In this document: positions 24,531-33,301 of the stretch, piece after piece
Layout: the number at the start of each line of letters is the position of its first letter
Numbering within the stretch: position 1 is the first letter of the stretch
Source: Caldisericota bacterium
Lineage (GTDB): Bacteria > Caldisericota > JANLFM01
DNA length: 64,000 bases
NCBI GenBank assembly: GCA_024655965.1
Contig: JANLFL010000001.1
Coordinates: 428,905 to 492,904, forward strand
Direction of reading: 5' to 3'
The notes under the pieces: generated by a model
Seen by the model: only the letters and a program-made list of their open reading frames with translations
What the model was told of the DNA's origin: nothing
Database searches by the model: none
Program-made: the position numbers and the translations under genes

Positions 24531-25835
24531 ATGGATAACATTTCCCAGCTGAAGAAAAGGATCGATGAAAGGGATTTTAAAATTTCAGTCATTGGACTGG
24601 GATACGTTGGCTTGCCCTTGGCCCTGGCTTTCTCCCAGGAGGGTTTCCCCGTTTCCGGCCTGGACAAGGATCCCAGGAAGGTAAAAGCATTGAATGAGGG
24701 AAAAAGCTACGTTGACGATATCCCATCCCTTCAGGTTGAGTATTCCCTGAAAAAGGGTTTTTTGGCAACCACGAGGGAAACGGAGGCCCTTGCAGGGGCA
24801 GACGCTGTTTTTATCTGCGTCCCCACTCCTTTGACCAAGACGAAGGAGCCAGACCTCTCTTATGTCGTTTCCGCGGGGAAATCGATTTCCCGCTTCCTGA
24901 AATTGGGGGAACTTGTGGTTCTTGTTTCCACAACCTATCCGGGGACGACCGAGGAAGTCCTTCAGCCCCTTCTGGAGAAGGGGGGAAGGAAGGCGGGATC
25001 GCATTTTTTCCTCGCCTTTTCTCCGGAAAGGGTTGACCCGGGAAACAAAAAATTCAACATCCGGAATACTCCCAAAGTTGTTGGAGGGGTAACCCCCGCC
25101 TGTGCGGAACTCGCATCTTTCCTTTTGAGTACGATTGTCGAAAGAATTGTCCCCGTCTCCTCCCCCCGCGTGGCGGAGATGACCAAGCTTTTGGAAAACA
25201 CTTACCGGGTGGTGAACATCTCCCTGGTCAACGAACTGGCACAACTTTCTCGGAGGATGAAGGTGGACATCTGGGAAGTAATCGAGGCGGCCTCCACGAA
25301 ACCCTACGGCTTCACTCCCTTTTATCCGGGCCCGGGGATGGGGGGCCACTGCATCCCGATTGATCCCTTTTATCTGTCCTGGAAAGCCAGGGCGTTCGAT
25401 TTCAATTTGAGGTTCGTGGAACTTGCGGGGGAGATAAACGACTCCATGCCCTATTTTGTTGTCGACCTCGTGGCAGAAGCCCTGAACCATGAAGGAAAAC
25501 CCCTAAAAGGGAGCAAGGTTTTAATCCTGGGAGCCTCCTATAAGCAGGATATAAGCGACCTTCGAGAGTCCCCGGCTTTAAAAATCATTCCCCTTTTGGA
25601 ACAAAGGGAAGCCAGGGTTTACTACTGCGACCCTCTGGTTCCCACCCTGGAGCTTGGAGGGGGAACCATGAAGAGCCTTTCCCTTTCGGGGAAACCCTGG
25701 GAGGAGGCTGACTGTGTCCTTCTACTTACCGCCCATAAAGTTTTCCCTTACAAGGAAATTGCTTCAAAAAGCAAATTAATCGTGGATACGAGGAACGCCT
25801 TCAAGGGGATTGAAGGAAATATTTGGAGGCTTTGA
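24531..25835 (+). CDS. Nucleotide-sugar 6-dehydrogenase (UDP-GlcNAc type, WbpA-like)
   Basis: NAD-dependent oxidation of a UDP-sugar at C6 to the uronic acid for surface glycans. The 434-residue product has VIGLGYVGLPLALAF (NAD-binding), VFICVPTPLTK, STTYPGTTEEV, FSPERVDPGN, and GMGGHCIPIDPFYL with the catalytic Cys. The GGHCIPIDP form and PERVDPGN are typical of the WbpA/TuaD-like branch that acts on UDP-N-acetylglucosamine; UDP-glucose remains possible. GAGGAAAAA precedes the ATG. A second, different dehydrogenase is at 51.5 kb. Confidence 0.93.
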   Translation: MDNISQLKKRIDERDFKISVIGLGYVGLPLALAFSQEGFPVSGLDKDPRKVKALNEGKSYVDDIPSLQVEYSLKKGFLATTRETEALAGADAVFICVPTPLTKTKEPDLSYVVSAGKSISRFLKLGELVVLVSTTYPGTTEEVLQPLLEKGGRKAGSHFFLAFSPERVDPGNKKFNIRNTPKVVGGVTPACAELASFLLSTIVERIVPVSSPRVAEMTKLLENTYRVVNISLVNELAQLSRRMKVDIWEVIEAASTKPYGFTPFYPGPGMGGHCIPIDPFYLSWKARAFDFNLRFVELAGEINDSMPYFVVDLVAEALNHEGKPLKGSKVLILGASYKQDISDLRESPALKIIPLLEQREARVYYCDPLVPTLELGGGTMKSLSLSGKPWEEADCVLLLTAHKVFPYKEIASKSKLIVDTRNAFKGIEGNIWRL

Positions 25836-25837
25836 AA

Positions 25838-27175
25838 TTGGAGGGAATATTTAAAGCTTACGACATCAGGGGGACCTACCCCAATGAGTTGAACGAGGAA
25901 AAAGCTTACCGCATTGGCAGGGCTTTCGTTAAGCTTTTGAACCTGAATGAACTGGTGATTGGACATGATGCACGGCTTTCCTCCCCTTCCCTGGTTCAGG
26001 CTTTTTCAGCGGGAGCCAAAAGGGAGGGTTGCGAGGTGACCAATGTGGGAATGGTTTCCACGGACATGGTCTATTTCGCCCTGGGATATTACGGATACCC
26101 CGGCGCCTGTATGGTTACCGCTTCCCATAATCCTCCCCAGTACAACGGATTCAAGCTTTTAAAAGAAAATGTCATCCCCCTGAGCGGGGATTCCGGGCTT
26201 CCGGAACTTCACTCCCTTTACCAGAAAATGGATTTTTCTCCTTATTCCCCTCCCGAAGTTAAAACGAGGGATATTTACGAGGATTATTCCCGTTTTGTTC
26301 TCTCCTTTATCGACCCTTCCCTGATTCTCCCCATGAAGGTGGTCATGGATGCGGGAAACGGGGTCGCGGGGTTAATCGCCAGACAGGTCTTTTCCTCGCT
26401 CCCTCAAATCGAGATCCTGCCATTGAATTTCGTTCCCGATGGCCGCTTTCCATCACACGAACCAAACCCCCTCCTTCCGGAAAACAGGAGGGAAATAATG
26501 GAATCGGTAATCAGGAACAAGGCGGATTTGGGTATTGCCTGGGATGGTGACGCTGACCGTTGCTTCTTCATCGACGACCGGGGGGAATTCGTCGATGGAT
26601 ATTTCATCACTGCCCTCTTAATTGAGGCAATTCTGAGAAAGTTCCCCGGAGAGAAAGTGATCTTTGACAACCGCCTGATCTGGGCAAACTTGGAAGCAAC
26701 CAGGAGGAATAACGGAATATCCATTTTAAACCGCGCCGGCCATTCCTTCATAAAAGCGAGGATGCGGCAGGAAAACGCCATCTTCGGGGGGGAGTCCTCC
26801 GGACACTATTATTTCCGGGAGAACTTCTTCGCGGACAACGGGATGATCCCTGCCCTTTTGATCCTGGAATTGCTCAGCGTGCGAAAAGTGAAGATGTCCG
26901 AACTGGTTGGACCGTTAAAGTCCAGGTATCACATTTCCGGGGAGATTAATATCCGAGTCGACGAGCCCTCGCGCTTGATTGAAAAAATTTCCCGGCAATT
27001 CCCCGGGGGAGAAATCTCCTTTCTTGATGGGGTCGCTGTGGAGTTTCCGGAGTGGCGCTTCAGTTTAAGACCCTCTCAGACCGAGCCCCTGGTTCGTTTG
27101 AATGTTGAGGCCTTGAGTCCGGGGCTTTTGAAGGAGAAAACCTCCCTTATTCTGGAGCTAATCAAGCGAGGGTAA
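25838..27175 (+). CDS. manB: Phosphomannomutase/phosphoglucomutase
   Basis: Interconverts hexose 6-phosphate and 1-phosphate, feeding GDP-mannose and UDP/dTDP-sugars. All four active-site loops are intact: VTASHNPPQYNGFKLL (phosphoserine), WDGDADRCFFID (metal loop), GGESSGHYYF (sugar-binding loop) and RPSQTEPLVRLNVEA (phosphate loop). I start it at TTG 25838, which has GGAGG 8 nt upstream and gives the usual short N-terminus EGIFKAYDIRGTYP; an upstream TTG at 25823 overlaps the previous gene. Product about 445 residues. Confidence 0.95.
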   Translation: MEGIFKAYDIRGTYPNELNEEKAYRIGRAFVKLLNLNELVIGHDARLSSPSLVQAFSAGAKREGCEVTNVGMVSTDMVYFALGYYGYPGACMVTASHNPPQYNGFKLLKENVIPLSGDSGLPELHSLYQKMDFSPYSPPEVKTRDIYEDYSRFVLSFIDPSLILPMKVVMDAGNGVAGLIARQVFSSLPQIEILPLNFVPDGRFPSHEPNPLLPENRREIMESVIRNKADLGIAWDGDADRCFFIDDRGEFVDGYFITALLIEAILRKFPGEKVIFDNRLIWANLEATRRNNGISILNRAGHSFIKARMRQENAIFGGESSGHYYFRENFFADNGMIPALLILELLSVRKVKMSELVGPLKSRYHISGEINIRVDEPSRLIEKISRQFPGGEISFLDGVAVEFPEWRFSLRPSQTEPLVRLNVEALSPGLLKEKTSLILELIKRG

Positions 27176-27181
27176 ATTCCC

Positions 27182-28813
27182 TTGGAAATCTTAAAAACGG
27201 AAAATAGGGCTCGGGGAATCCTCAATTTTTTGAAGAGGCAAACCGCGGCTCAGGCCGCTCTTCTTCTAACGATTATTTCCGTAATTTCCAAGCCCCTCGG
27301 CCTTCTGCGGGAGATCGTGATTGCTGATTTCTTCGGGGCTTCGAAAGTCACCGATGCTTTTTTCATCTCCCAGATCCTCCCCAACGTTTTCGGGACGATC
27401 ATTGCCGGTGCTTTAATTTCCGCTTTCATTCCGGTTTTCATCAGGGTTAGGGAAACCGGGGGTGAGAGTGAAGCGTGGGTTTTGACTTCCAAGGTCTTCT
27501 CTTTGCTTACCCTGGTTTTAATTCTCATTTGCCTTTCAATTTATTTCTTCGCGGGGCCTGTTACCAGGATAATGGCCCCCGGCTTTGGCCCGAGCGAGCA
27601 GGAGCTGGCGAGCTGGCTCGTGAAATTCATGATCCCCACGGTCTTTCTGGGGACCCTTCTCGGTCTTTTTACGGCAATTTTGAATTCCTACCAGCACTTC
27701 CTCCTCCCTGCGGCAGCAGCCCTTTTAAATAACGTCTTTCTAATTGTCGCGGTGCTCCTGCTTGCGGCAAAAAGCGGGATTGTCAGCCTGATAATTGGTT
27801 CCATCGGAGCGGTCCTCTTTCAGTTTTTGATCGTGGGAGGGGGGCTTCTCGTCCGGAAGCCATTCCTGAAATTGAACTTCAAGTGGCGGGATCCCAACCT
27901 TTCCCTGATCTTCAAAATGGTAATTCCCATAGTGATTGGAAGCTCCGCGGGACTCCTTAATCTGCTGGTGGACAGGGCGATCGCTTCCGGCCTTCCCGAG
28001 GCTTCGATCTCCGCCTTGAATTACTCCTCGAAGATCATGGGGATTCCCCAGGGGATGTTCATCGCCAATGTGGCAACCGCAATTTTCCCCACGCTCTCCC
28101 TTCAGGTGGCGAGGAACGCCCTGGAAGACTTCAGAAGGTCGCTTTCCCGCGGACTCCGGGCACTTTGGTACATAATTCTACCGAGCACCGCCGGCTTGGT
28201 ATTCCTTGCCAGTCCGATCATCGCCACCATTTACCAGCATGGGGCTTTCACCGCCGAGGACACCATCCTCACCTCGGGAACCCTGGTCTTTTACTCCCTG
28301 GGCCTCTTCGCCCACGGGGGAAATTCCCTCCTGAGCAATGCCTTCGTTAGTTTAAGAGACACCATCACTCCCATGAAACTGGGGTTTTTGGTGGTGGCAA
28401 CTAACATCGTTTTGAACCTCCTCCTTTCCCGAATCATGGGAGCCTCGGGGATTGCTCTGGCAACTTCCATATCCGCGTTCTTGAATTTCCTTCTCCTTTC
28501 CCTTCTTCTTCAGAAAAAGGTAGGGCAGGGGGTGTTAAAGGGGTCAGGGCGGGAACTTTTTAAAATGATCTTTGCCTCCCTGATAATGGGGTTTTCCGTT
28601 TATCTCCTCTGGAAAGGCATTGTCCTCTGGCTCAACCCTCAGAACTTCTGGATTAAACTATTCCTCCTGGCATCCCTCTGCGGGTTTGGGGTGATTGAAT
28701 ATGCCCTTCTTTCCCTGGTTTTCAAGATCGACGAGGCAAACCGATACCTCGGGTATCTAAAACGGGGGAAGGAAAAAATTATGGCTCTATTTTCAAGAAG
28801 GTCAGGGGGTTGA
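27182..28813 (+). CDS. murJ: Lipid II flippase MurJ / MVF-family flippase
   Basis: Integral membrane protein of 543 residues with about 14 predicted helices. Family motifs include SKPLGLLREIVIADFFGASKVTDAFF near the N-terminus, PQGMFIANVATAIFPTLS and the LRDTITPMKLG region, matching MurJ/MviN which moves lipid-linked peptidoglycan precursors across the membrane. Some MVF relatives transport other lipid-linked glycans, and the sugar-nucleotide genes upstream leave that open. Start is TTG at 27182, 6 nt after the manB stop. It ends 11 nt before the convergent glgA-galT stop. Confidence 0.95.
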   Translation: MEILKTENRARGILNFLKRQTAAQAALLLTIISVISKPLGLLREIVIADFFGASKVTDAFFISQILPNVFGTIIAGALISAFIPVFIRVRETGGESEAWVLTSKVFSLLTLVLILICLSIYFFAGPVTRIMAPGFGPSEQELASWLVKFMIPTVFLGTLLGLFTAILNSYQHFLLPAAAALLNNVFLIVAVLLLAAKSGIVSLIIGSIGAVLFQFLIVGGGLLVRKPFLKLNFKWRDPNLSLIFKMVIPIVIGSSAGLLNLLVDRAIASGLPEASISALNYSSKIMGIPQGMFIANVATAIFPTLSLQVARNALEDFRRSLSRGLRALWYIILPSTAGLVFLASPIIATIYQHGAFTAEDTILTSGTLVFYSLGLFAHGGNSLLSNAFVSLRDTITPMKLGFLVVATNIVLNLLLSRIMGASGIALATSISAFLNFLLLSLLLQKKVGQGVLKGSGRELFKMIFASLIMGFSVYLLWKGIVLWLNPQNFWIKLFLLASLCGFGVIEYALLSLVFKIDEANRYLGYLKRGKEKIMALFSRRSGG

Positions 28814-28824
28814 GTTAGAAATTC

Positions 28825-31263
28825 CTAAATCTTTCCCTCCCTTAGGAACCGCGCGGCTTCCTCCGGAGGGGTGGGATTGATGTAGAAATCCGTTCCCCAC
28901 TCAAATCCCGCGGGGGTCGTCAACCGGGGGATGATCTCTATGTGCCAGTGATAGTAGGGGATGTTCAAAAATCCCAGGGGGGCGGAGTGGATCATCATGT
29001 TGTAAGGTGGATCCTGGACAACTGTCTTAAGCCTTCCTAGGACTTCTCGGAGGATCCCGGCCAGGTTCTGGAGCTCCCCGTTTTCTAAATCCGAGAAGGC
29101 TGCCTGGTGTCTTTTGGGGATGATCGTGGTCTCGAAGGGGAAACGGGAAGCGTAGGGAGCGAAAGCCAAAAAATCCCCGTTTTCCAGAATCAACCTGCTT
29201 TTCCCTTCGAGTTCCTCCCTGATCAAAGCGCAGAAGATGCATTCCCCGGTGTGCTCGTAGAAGGTGTGGGCGGAGTCAAGCTCTTCCTTGATCCTCCGGG
29301 GGACTATGGGGGTGGCAATGAGCTGGGAGTGGGGATGGGAAAGGGAGGCGCCCGCTGATCTTCCGTGGTTCCGGAAGATCAAGATGTACCTGAGATCCTT
29401 GTTCAAGGAGAGCACACGGTACCTCTCGCGGAATGCCTTGATCACCTGAGCCAGCTGGTCGAAGCTCAAATCCGGAAGGTCCTTGTGGTGGTCTGGGGTC
29501 TCAACGATCACCTCGTGGGCTCCCACCCCGGAAATGTGGGTGAAAAGCCAGGAATGGCCGTGCTGGGGCTCCTCGCTTTTCATTAAAGCGGGGAATTTAT
29601 TGTCGAAGACCCTGACCTCCCACCCGGGAGAGTTGGGTTTCCCGCCATTGGGGCGGAAAGCGTACAACTCATCGGGGGTCATCTTCTCGTTCCCCGGGCA
29701 GAAGGGGCATCCTTCAATCTGATTCTTCTGGTACTCGTCCTCCTTGGACTTGTAATCGCTTGGCCTTTTTGTCCTCCCCTTGGCGATAATTGCCCATTCC
29801 TCAAGGATGGGGTCTTTTCTGATCTCCGGGGGATTGACCGCCCCCGTTTTTTTCAAGTGCAGATAAATTGCCCTCCGGTAGACTTCCTCATATTTGGGAA
29901 CCGCCCTTCCCCAGGAGAAATCGCTGGAAAGAGCATTCCTGACGATTTGAGCCCAGAGGTTTTTCTCCCCGTAAACTTCCAGGCACTCGCATATCGCATC
30001 CAGGAAGGACCGGGGGTCATACTGGGTGAATTGAAATCCGTTTCCGGTTCCTTCCTCCCGATCGAAATGGGCAACTGTGTCCGCCAGGCCCCCAGTCTTC
30101 CTCACCACCGGAATAGTCCCGTAGCGCATGGCGATCAACTGCCCCAGCCCGCAGGGCTCAAAACGCGAGGGCATGAGGAAGATGTCTGAACCTGCGTAAA
30201 TCAACTTTGCAAGGTCCGGGTCGAAAGCGGAATTGAAGGAGATCTTTTCCGGGAACCTGATTTGGGCATCCTTGAAAAACCCCTCGTACCTTTCCTCCCC
30301 TTGCCCTAAAATGACCAGCTGAACATCCCTTTCCATTAAACGGTCAAGGATTGGGGGGAAGAGGTCGAGGCCCTTCTGGTCGGTTAAACGCGAGACCATT
30401 GACAAAAGTGGTGTAGCCGGGGAGACCTTCAACTGGAGTCTTTCCTGAAGCTTCTTTTTTGCCTGCTCTTTGAACGAGATTGGGTCCCCGGGTTTGTAAC
30501 CGAACTCCGCTGGGTCGAACTCCTCGGTATCTATGCCGTTCACGATCCCCACCAGTTGCTTCTTCCTCAGGGCGAGGACCCCTTCCAGCCCCAGCCCGAG
30601 GGCTGGAGTCTGGATCTCCCGGGCGTATGTTTCACTTACCGTGGTGACCATATCGGATGACAAAATCCCTGCCTTTAGGAGATTCACCTTTCCGAAGAAC
30701 TCCACCCTCTCGTCCCCCGGGGGAAGGGGAATTCCCACCTCCTGGAGGAAGCGAGGATCTTGGATTCCCTGAAAGGCGAGGTTATGAATGGTGAAGACGG
30801 TCGCCAGGCGGGAAAAATCAGGATCGTCCTTCAAAACCGAACCAAGGTAAAGGAAAATCGGGCAGGTGTGCCAGTCGTGAAGGTGGAGCAGTTCGGGAAA
30901 CCCGACATGTTTTAATGATTCAAGGACGGCCCGGGAGAAAAAGGCGAACCTCAGGGCGTCGTCCGGGTACCCGTAGACCTTCTCCCTGCTCAGGAATTTT
31001 TCGTTTTCCAAAAAAAGGAATTTGACCTCCCAGAGTTCCTTTTTCCGGATGGTGACCCTCTCATCGCGTCCCTGGAAGGAAAGGGTGAAGGAGGAAACTT
31101 CTTCCATCTCCCTTATTCCCGGGATGGTGGAATATCCGGGAAGGATCACCGAAAGGTCGTGCCCCTTCTGGGAGAGGGCTTTGGGAAGGGAGCTTGCGAC
31201 GTCACCAAGCCCCCCAACTTTGGAAAATGGAGCCGCTTCCGCGGTTACGAATGTGATTTTCAC
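28825..31263 (-). CDS. Fusion: glycogen synthase (GT5) + galactose-1-phosphate uridylyltransferase-like domain
   Basis: An 812-residue two-domain protein. Residues 1-475 form a GlgA-type glycogen synthase: KVGGLGD at 15-21, LLHLHDWHTC near 126, VFTIHNLAFQG, SRLTDQKGLD, and SRFEPCGLGQLIAMRYG with the catalytic Glu near 369. Residues 480-812 form a GalT-type nucleotidyltransferase: GCPFCPGNE (C519, C522), the active-site HPHSQ (H643, H645, Q647), a second CIFC (675-678) and HWHIEIIPR. Both halves look catalytically intact. The frame is unbroken. It is read from GTG 31263, 2 nt after the predicted transcript start. The GalT half might supply or recover NDP-glucose for the synthase (inference). 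Confidence 0.94.
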   Translation of the reverse strand: MKITFVTAEAAPFSKVGGLGDVASSLPKALSQKGHDLSVILPGYSTIPGIREMEEVSSFTLSFQGRDERVTIRKKELWEVKFLFLENEKFLSREKVYGYPDDALRFAFFSRAVLESLKHVGFPELLHLHDWHTCPIFLYLGSVLKDDPDFSRLATVFTIHNLAFQGIQDPRFLQEVGIPLPPGDERVEFFGKVNLLKAGILSSDMVTTVSETYAREIQTPALGLGLEGVLALRKKQLVGIVNGIDTEEFDPAEFGYKPGDPISFKEQAKKKLQERLQLKVSPATPLLSMVSRLTDQKGLDLFPPILDRLMERDVQLVILGQGEERYEGFFKDAQIRFPEKISFNSAFDPDLAKLIYAGSDIFLMPSRFEPCGLGQLIAMRYGTIPVVRKTGGLADTVAHFDREEGTGNGFQFTQYDPRSFLDAICECLEVYGEKNLWAQIVRNALSSDFSWGRAVPKYEEVYRRAIYLHLKKTGAVNPPEIRKDPILEEWAIIAKGRTKRPSDYKSKEDEYQKNQIEGCPFCPGNEKMTPDELYAFRPNGGKPNSPGWEVRVFDNKFPALMKSEEPQHGHSWLFTHISGVGAHEVIVETPDHHKDLPDLSFDQLAQVIKAFRERYRVLSLNKDLRYILIFRNHGRSAGASLSHPHSQLIATPIVPRRIKEELDSAHTFYEHTGECIFCALIREELEGKSRLILENGDFLAFAPYASRFPFETTIIPKRHQAAFSDLENGELQNLAGILREVLGRLKTVVQDPPYNMMIHSAPLGFLNIPYYHWHIEIIPRLTTPAGFEWGTDFYINPTPPEEAARFLREGKI

Positions 31264-31271
31264 AATTTTTC

Positions 31272-31300
31272 ATATTAGAGAAAGGGGGTGGCGGTGTCAA
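31272..31300 (-). promoter_or_regulatory. Strong consensus promoter of glgA-galT, giving a leaderless message
   Basis: On the minus strand TTGACA (31295-31300), exactly 17 bp, TAATAT (31272-31277). The expected start at about 31265 leaves about 2 nt before the GTG at 31263, and no Shine-Dalgarno can exist on such a transcript. Confidence 0.75.
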
Positions 31301-31414
31301 ATTACTGGTTTCCTCTTCTTGCAGATTTCCCGCTGGATTATTTTTTCCTCAGGCTTTAAAGTATTTTGAGGTTAACCAACCCTCGGGATTCCCTGAGGCC
31401 TGAAAGGAGTTTTC

Positions 31415-33232
31415 ATGAAAAGGTTCATATTATGCATCCACAACCATCAACCTGTGGGGAACTTCGGGGAGGTCTTTCAAAAGGCCTTGAAGGAGGCCTA
31501 TGTCCCCTTCCTCCAGACCTTGAGGGATTTTCCTTCGATAAAAGTCGCCCTTCACAACTCGGGCCCCATTTTCGAGTTCCTTAAAGAGAGAAACCAGCTT
31601 GATTACCTGAATCTAATCCGGGAATTGCTGGGAAGGGGGCAACTGGAGCTTTTAAGCGGAGGCTTCTGGGAACCAATTCTTCCTTTAATTCCCGAAGAGG
31701 ACATCATTTCACAGGTTGAGGCCATGAACCGCTTCTTGAAAGAGGCCTTCAATTTTCAGCCCAGGGGCCTCTGGCTGGCGGAGAGGGTGTGGGAGTCGAG
31801 CTTGATAAAGCCCCTCAGGAAAGCAGGGATGGAGTTCACCTTCGTGGACGACAACGGGTTCCAGAAAATCGGCCTGGCGGAGAGGGACCTTGACGGGTAT
31901 TTCATCACCGAGGACGAGGGCATTTCCTTCAAGCTCTTCCCCATTTCCAAACCCTTGAGGTACTTGATCCCCGGAAGCAGTCCGGAGGAGGCGATCCAGT
32001 ACATCAAGAATTTCCCCAACCCCGATGCTTTGCTGGTCTTTGGGGACGACGGGGAGAAGTTCGGGCTTTGGCCCGGGACGAGCGAGCTCCTTTATCGGGA
32101 TGGATGGCTCAGGCGATTCTTTGAACTTCTCTCAAGGGAAGAAACAATAAAAACCATTTTTCCCTCGGAAGCCCTCAATTCCCTTGCCCCAAAAGGAAGG
32201 GTTTATCTTCCCCCCTCCTCCTACGAGGAAATGGAGGAGTGGTCATTGCCTGCGAGGATGCAGCTGGAGCTCAAGAGAAAGAAAGCCTCAACCGATCCGG
32301 AGACGAAAAAGTTCATCCGCGGAGGTTTCTTTCAGAACTTCCTTTCCAAATACCCGGAGTCCAACCGGATGCACAAGCGGATGCTCTTTTTAAAGGAAAA
32401 TTTGAAGGGCGATCGCGGGAAAGCTTTTGAGCACTATCTGAGAGGGCAGTGCAACTGTGCCTACTGGCACGGGGTCTTCGGCGGTTTGTACTTCCCCTTC
32501 CTGAGGGACGCCGTTTATCGGGAGTTCCTTCAGGCCGAGGGGGAATTGGGTTTCCCCGAGGGCCTCTTTAAGGAGGATTTCGACAGGGATGGGCTTGAGG
32601 AAATTATTTTGATGGGGAAGCCCTTTAACCTCTTTTTTCACTCCCGGGGAGGGCGGGTTATGGAGTGGGACGATCGACCTTCTTTCACCAACCTCACCAA
32701 TGTGATGACCCGCTACCTGGAGGCTTACCATCTGGAAGCTGGCGGAGATCAGATGGTTCCAGACCCCTATGTCAAGGAAAACTTCCTGGACCATTTCCTC
32801 GATTCCCCTGAAGGCTGTGAAAACTCCCTCCCCAATCTCTCCCTTTACCAGGTTGAGGCCAGCTCTCCCTCGCTCGTCCGCTTTAAGGGAGAGGGGATTC
32901 CCTTGAAGGAGTTCTCTTTCGGCGGAGGCGGGCTTGAAATAAACCTGGAAATTGAAAGGAGAAAGCTCTTTTTTGCCATAGAGTTGAATTTATCGTCTAT
33001 GCCAAACTGGGAGATTAAGGAGGGAAAGGGGAGGTCCCTTTTCGTTCCTTTCTATTCCCTGGGGGTACAGTTCGAGTTCTCCCGTGAAGTTTTCTTCAGG
33101 ACGAAAAAGATTTTTACCGTTTCCGCTTCCCAGGCAGGACTGGAGAGGATTTATCAGGGGACATCCCTCTTTCTCATCCTTCCCCTCGGGGAAGGGAAAA
33201 CTCAATTAAAATTTTTCATCTATCGGAAATGA
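31415..33232 (+). CDS. GH57 4-alpha-glucanotransferase / alpha-amylase
   Basis: A 605-residue family GH57 enzyme with the N-terminal catalytic barrel and the C-terminal DUF1925/DUF1926 beta-domains of the Thermococcus 4-alpha-glucanotransferase group. Conserved regions: HNHQPVGNF at 10-18, GFWEPILPLIP near 83, the nucleophile E123 in WLAERVWE, the acid in VFGDDGEKFGLWP (about 211-212), and CAYWHGVFGGLYFPFLR. It disproportionates or hydrolyses alpha-1,4-glucan. AAAGGAG lies 5 nt before the ATG. It is divergent from the glycogen synthase fusion, consistent with joint control of glycogen. Confidence 0.94.
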   Translation: MKRFILCIHNHQPVGNFGEVFQKALKEAYVPFLQTLRDFPSIKVALHNSGPIFEFLKERNQLDYLNLIRELLGRGQLELLSGGFWEPILPLIPEEDIISQVEAMNRFLKEAFNFQPRGLWLAERVWESSLIKPLRKAGMEFTFVDDNGFQKIGLAERDLDGYFITEDEGISFKLFPISKPLRYLIPGSSPEEAIQYIKNFPNPDALLVFGDDGEKFGLWPGTSELLYRDGWLRRFFELLSREETIKTIFPSEALNSLAPKGRVYLPPSSYEEMEEWSLPARMQLELKRKKASTDPETKKFIRGGFFQNFLSKYPESNRMHKRMLFLKENLKGDRGKAFEHYLRGQCNCAYWHGVFGGLYFPFLRDAVYREFLQAEGELGFPEGLFKEDFDRDGLEEIILMGKPFNLFFHSRGGRVMEWDDRPSFTNLTNVMTRYLEAYHLEAGGDQMVPDPYVKENFLDHFLDSPEGCENSLPNLSLYQVEASSPSLVRFKGEGIPLKEFSFGGGGLEINLEIERRKLFFAIELNLSSMPNWEIKEGKGRSLFVPFYSLGVQFEFSREVFFRTKKIFTVSASQAGLERIYQGTSLFLILPLGEGKTQLKFFIYRK

Positions 33233-33301
33233 GATTGAAAATTGGCGTCTAAAGGATAAGTAATCTTTTTGTTTTTAATTGGAAAATTTTTGAGGACCTG
33301 A

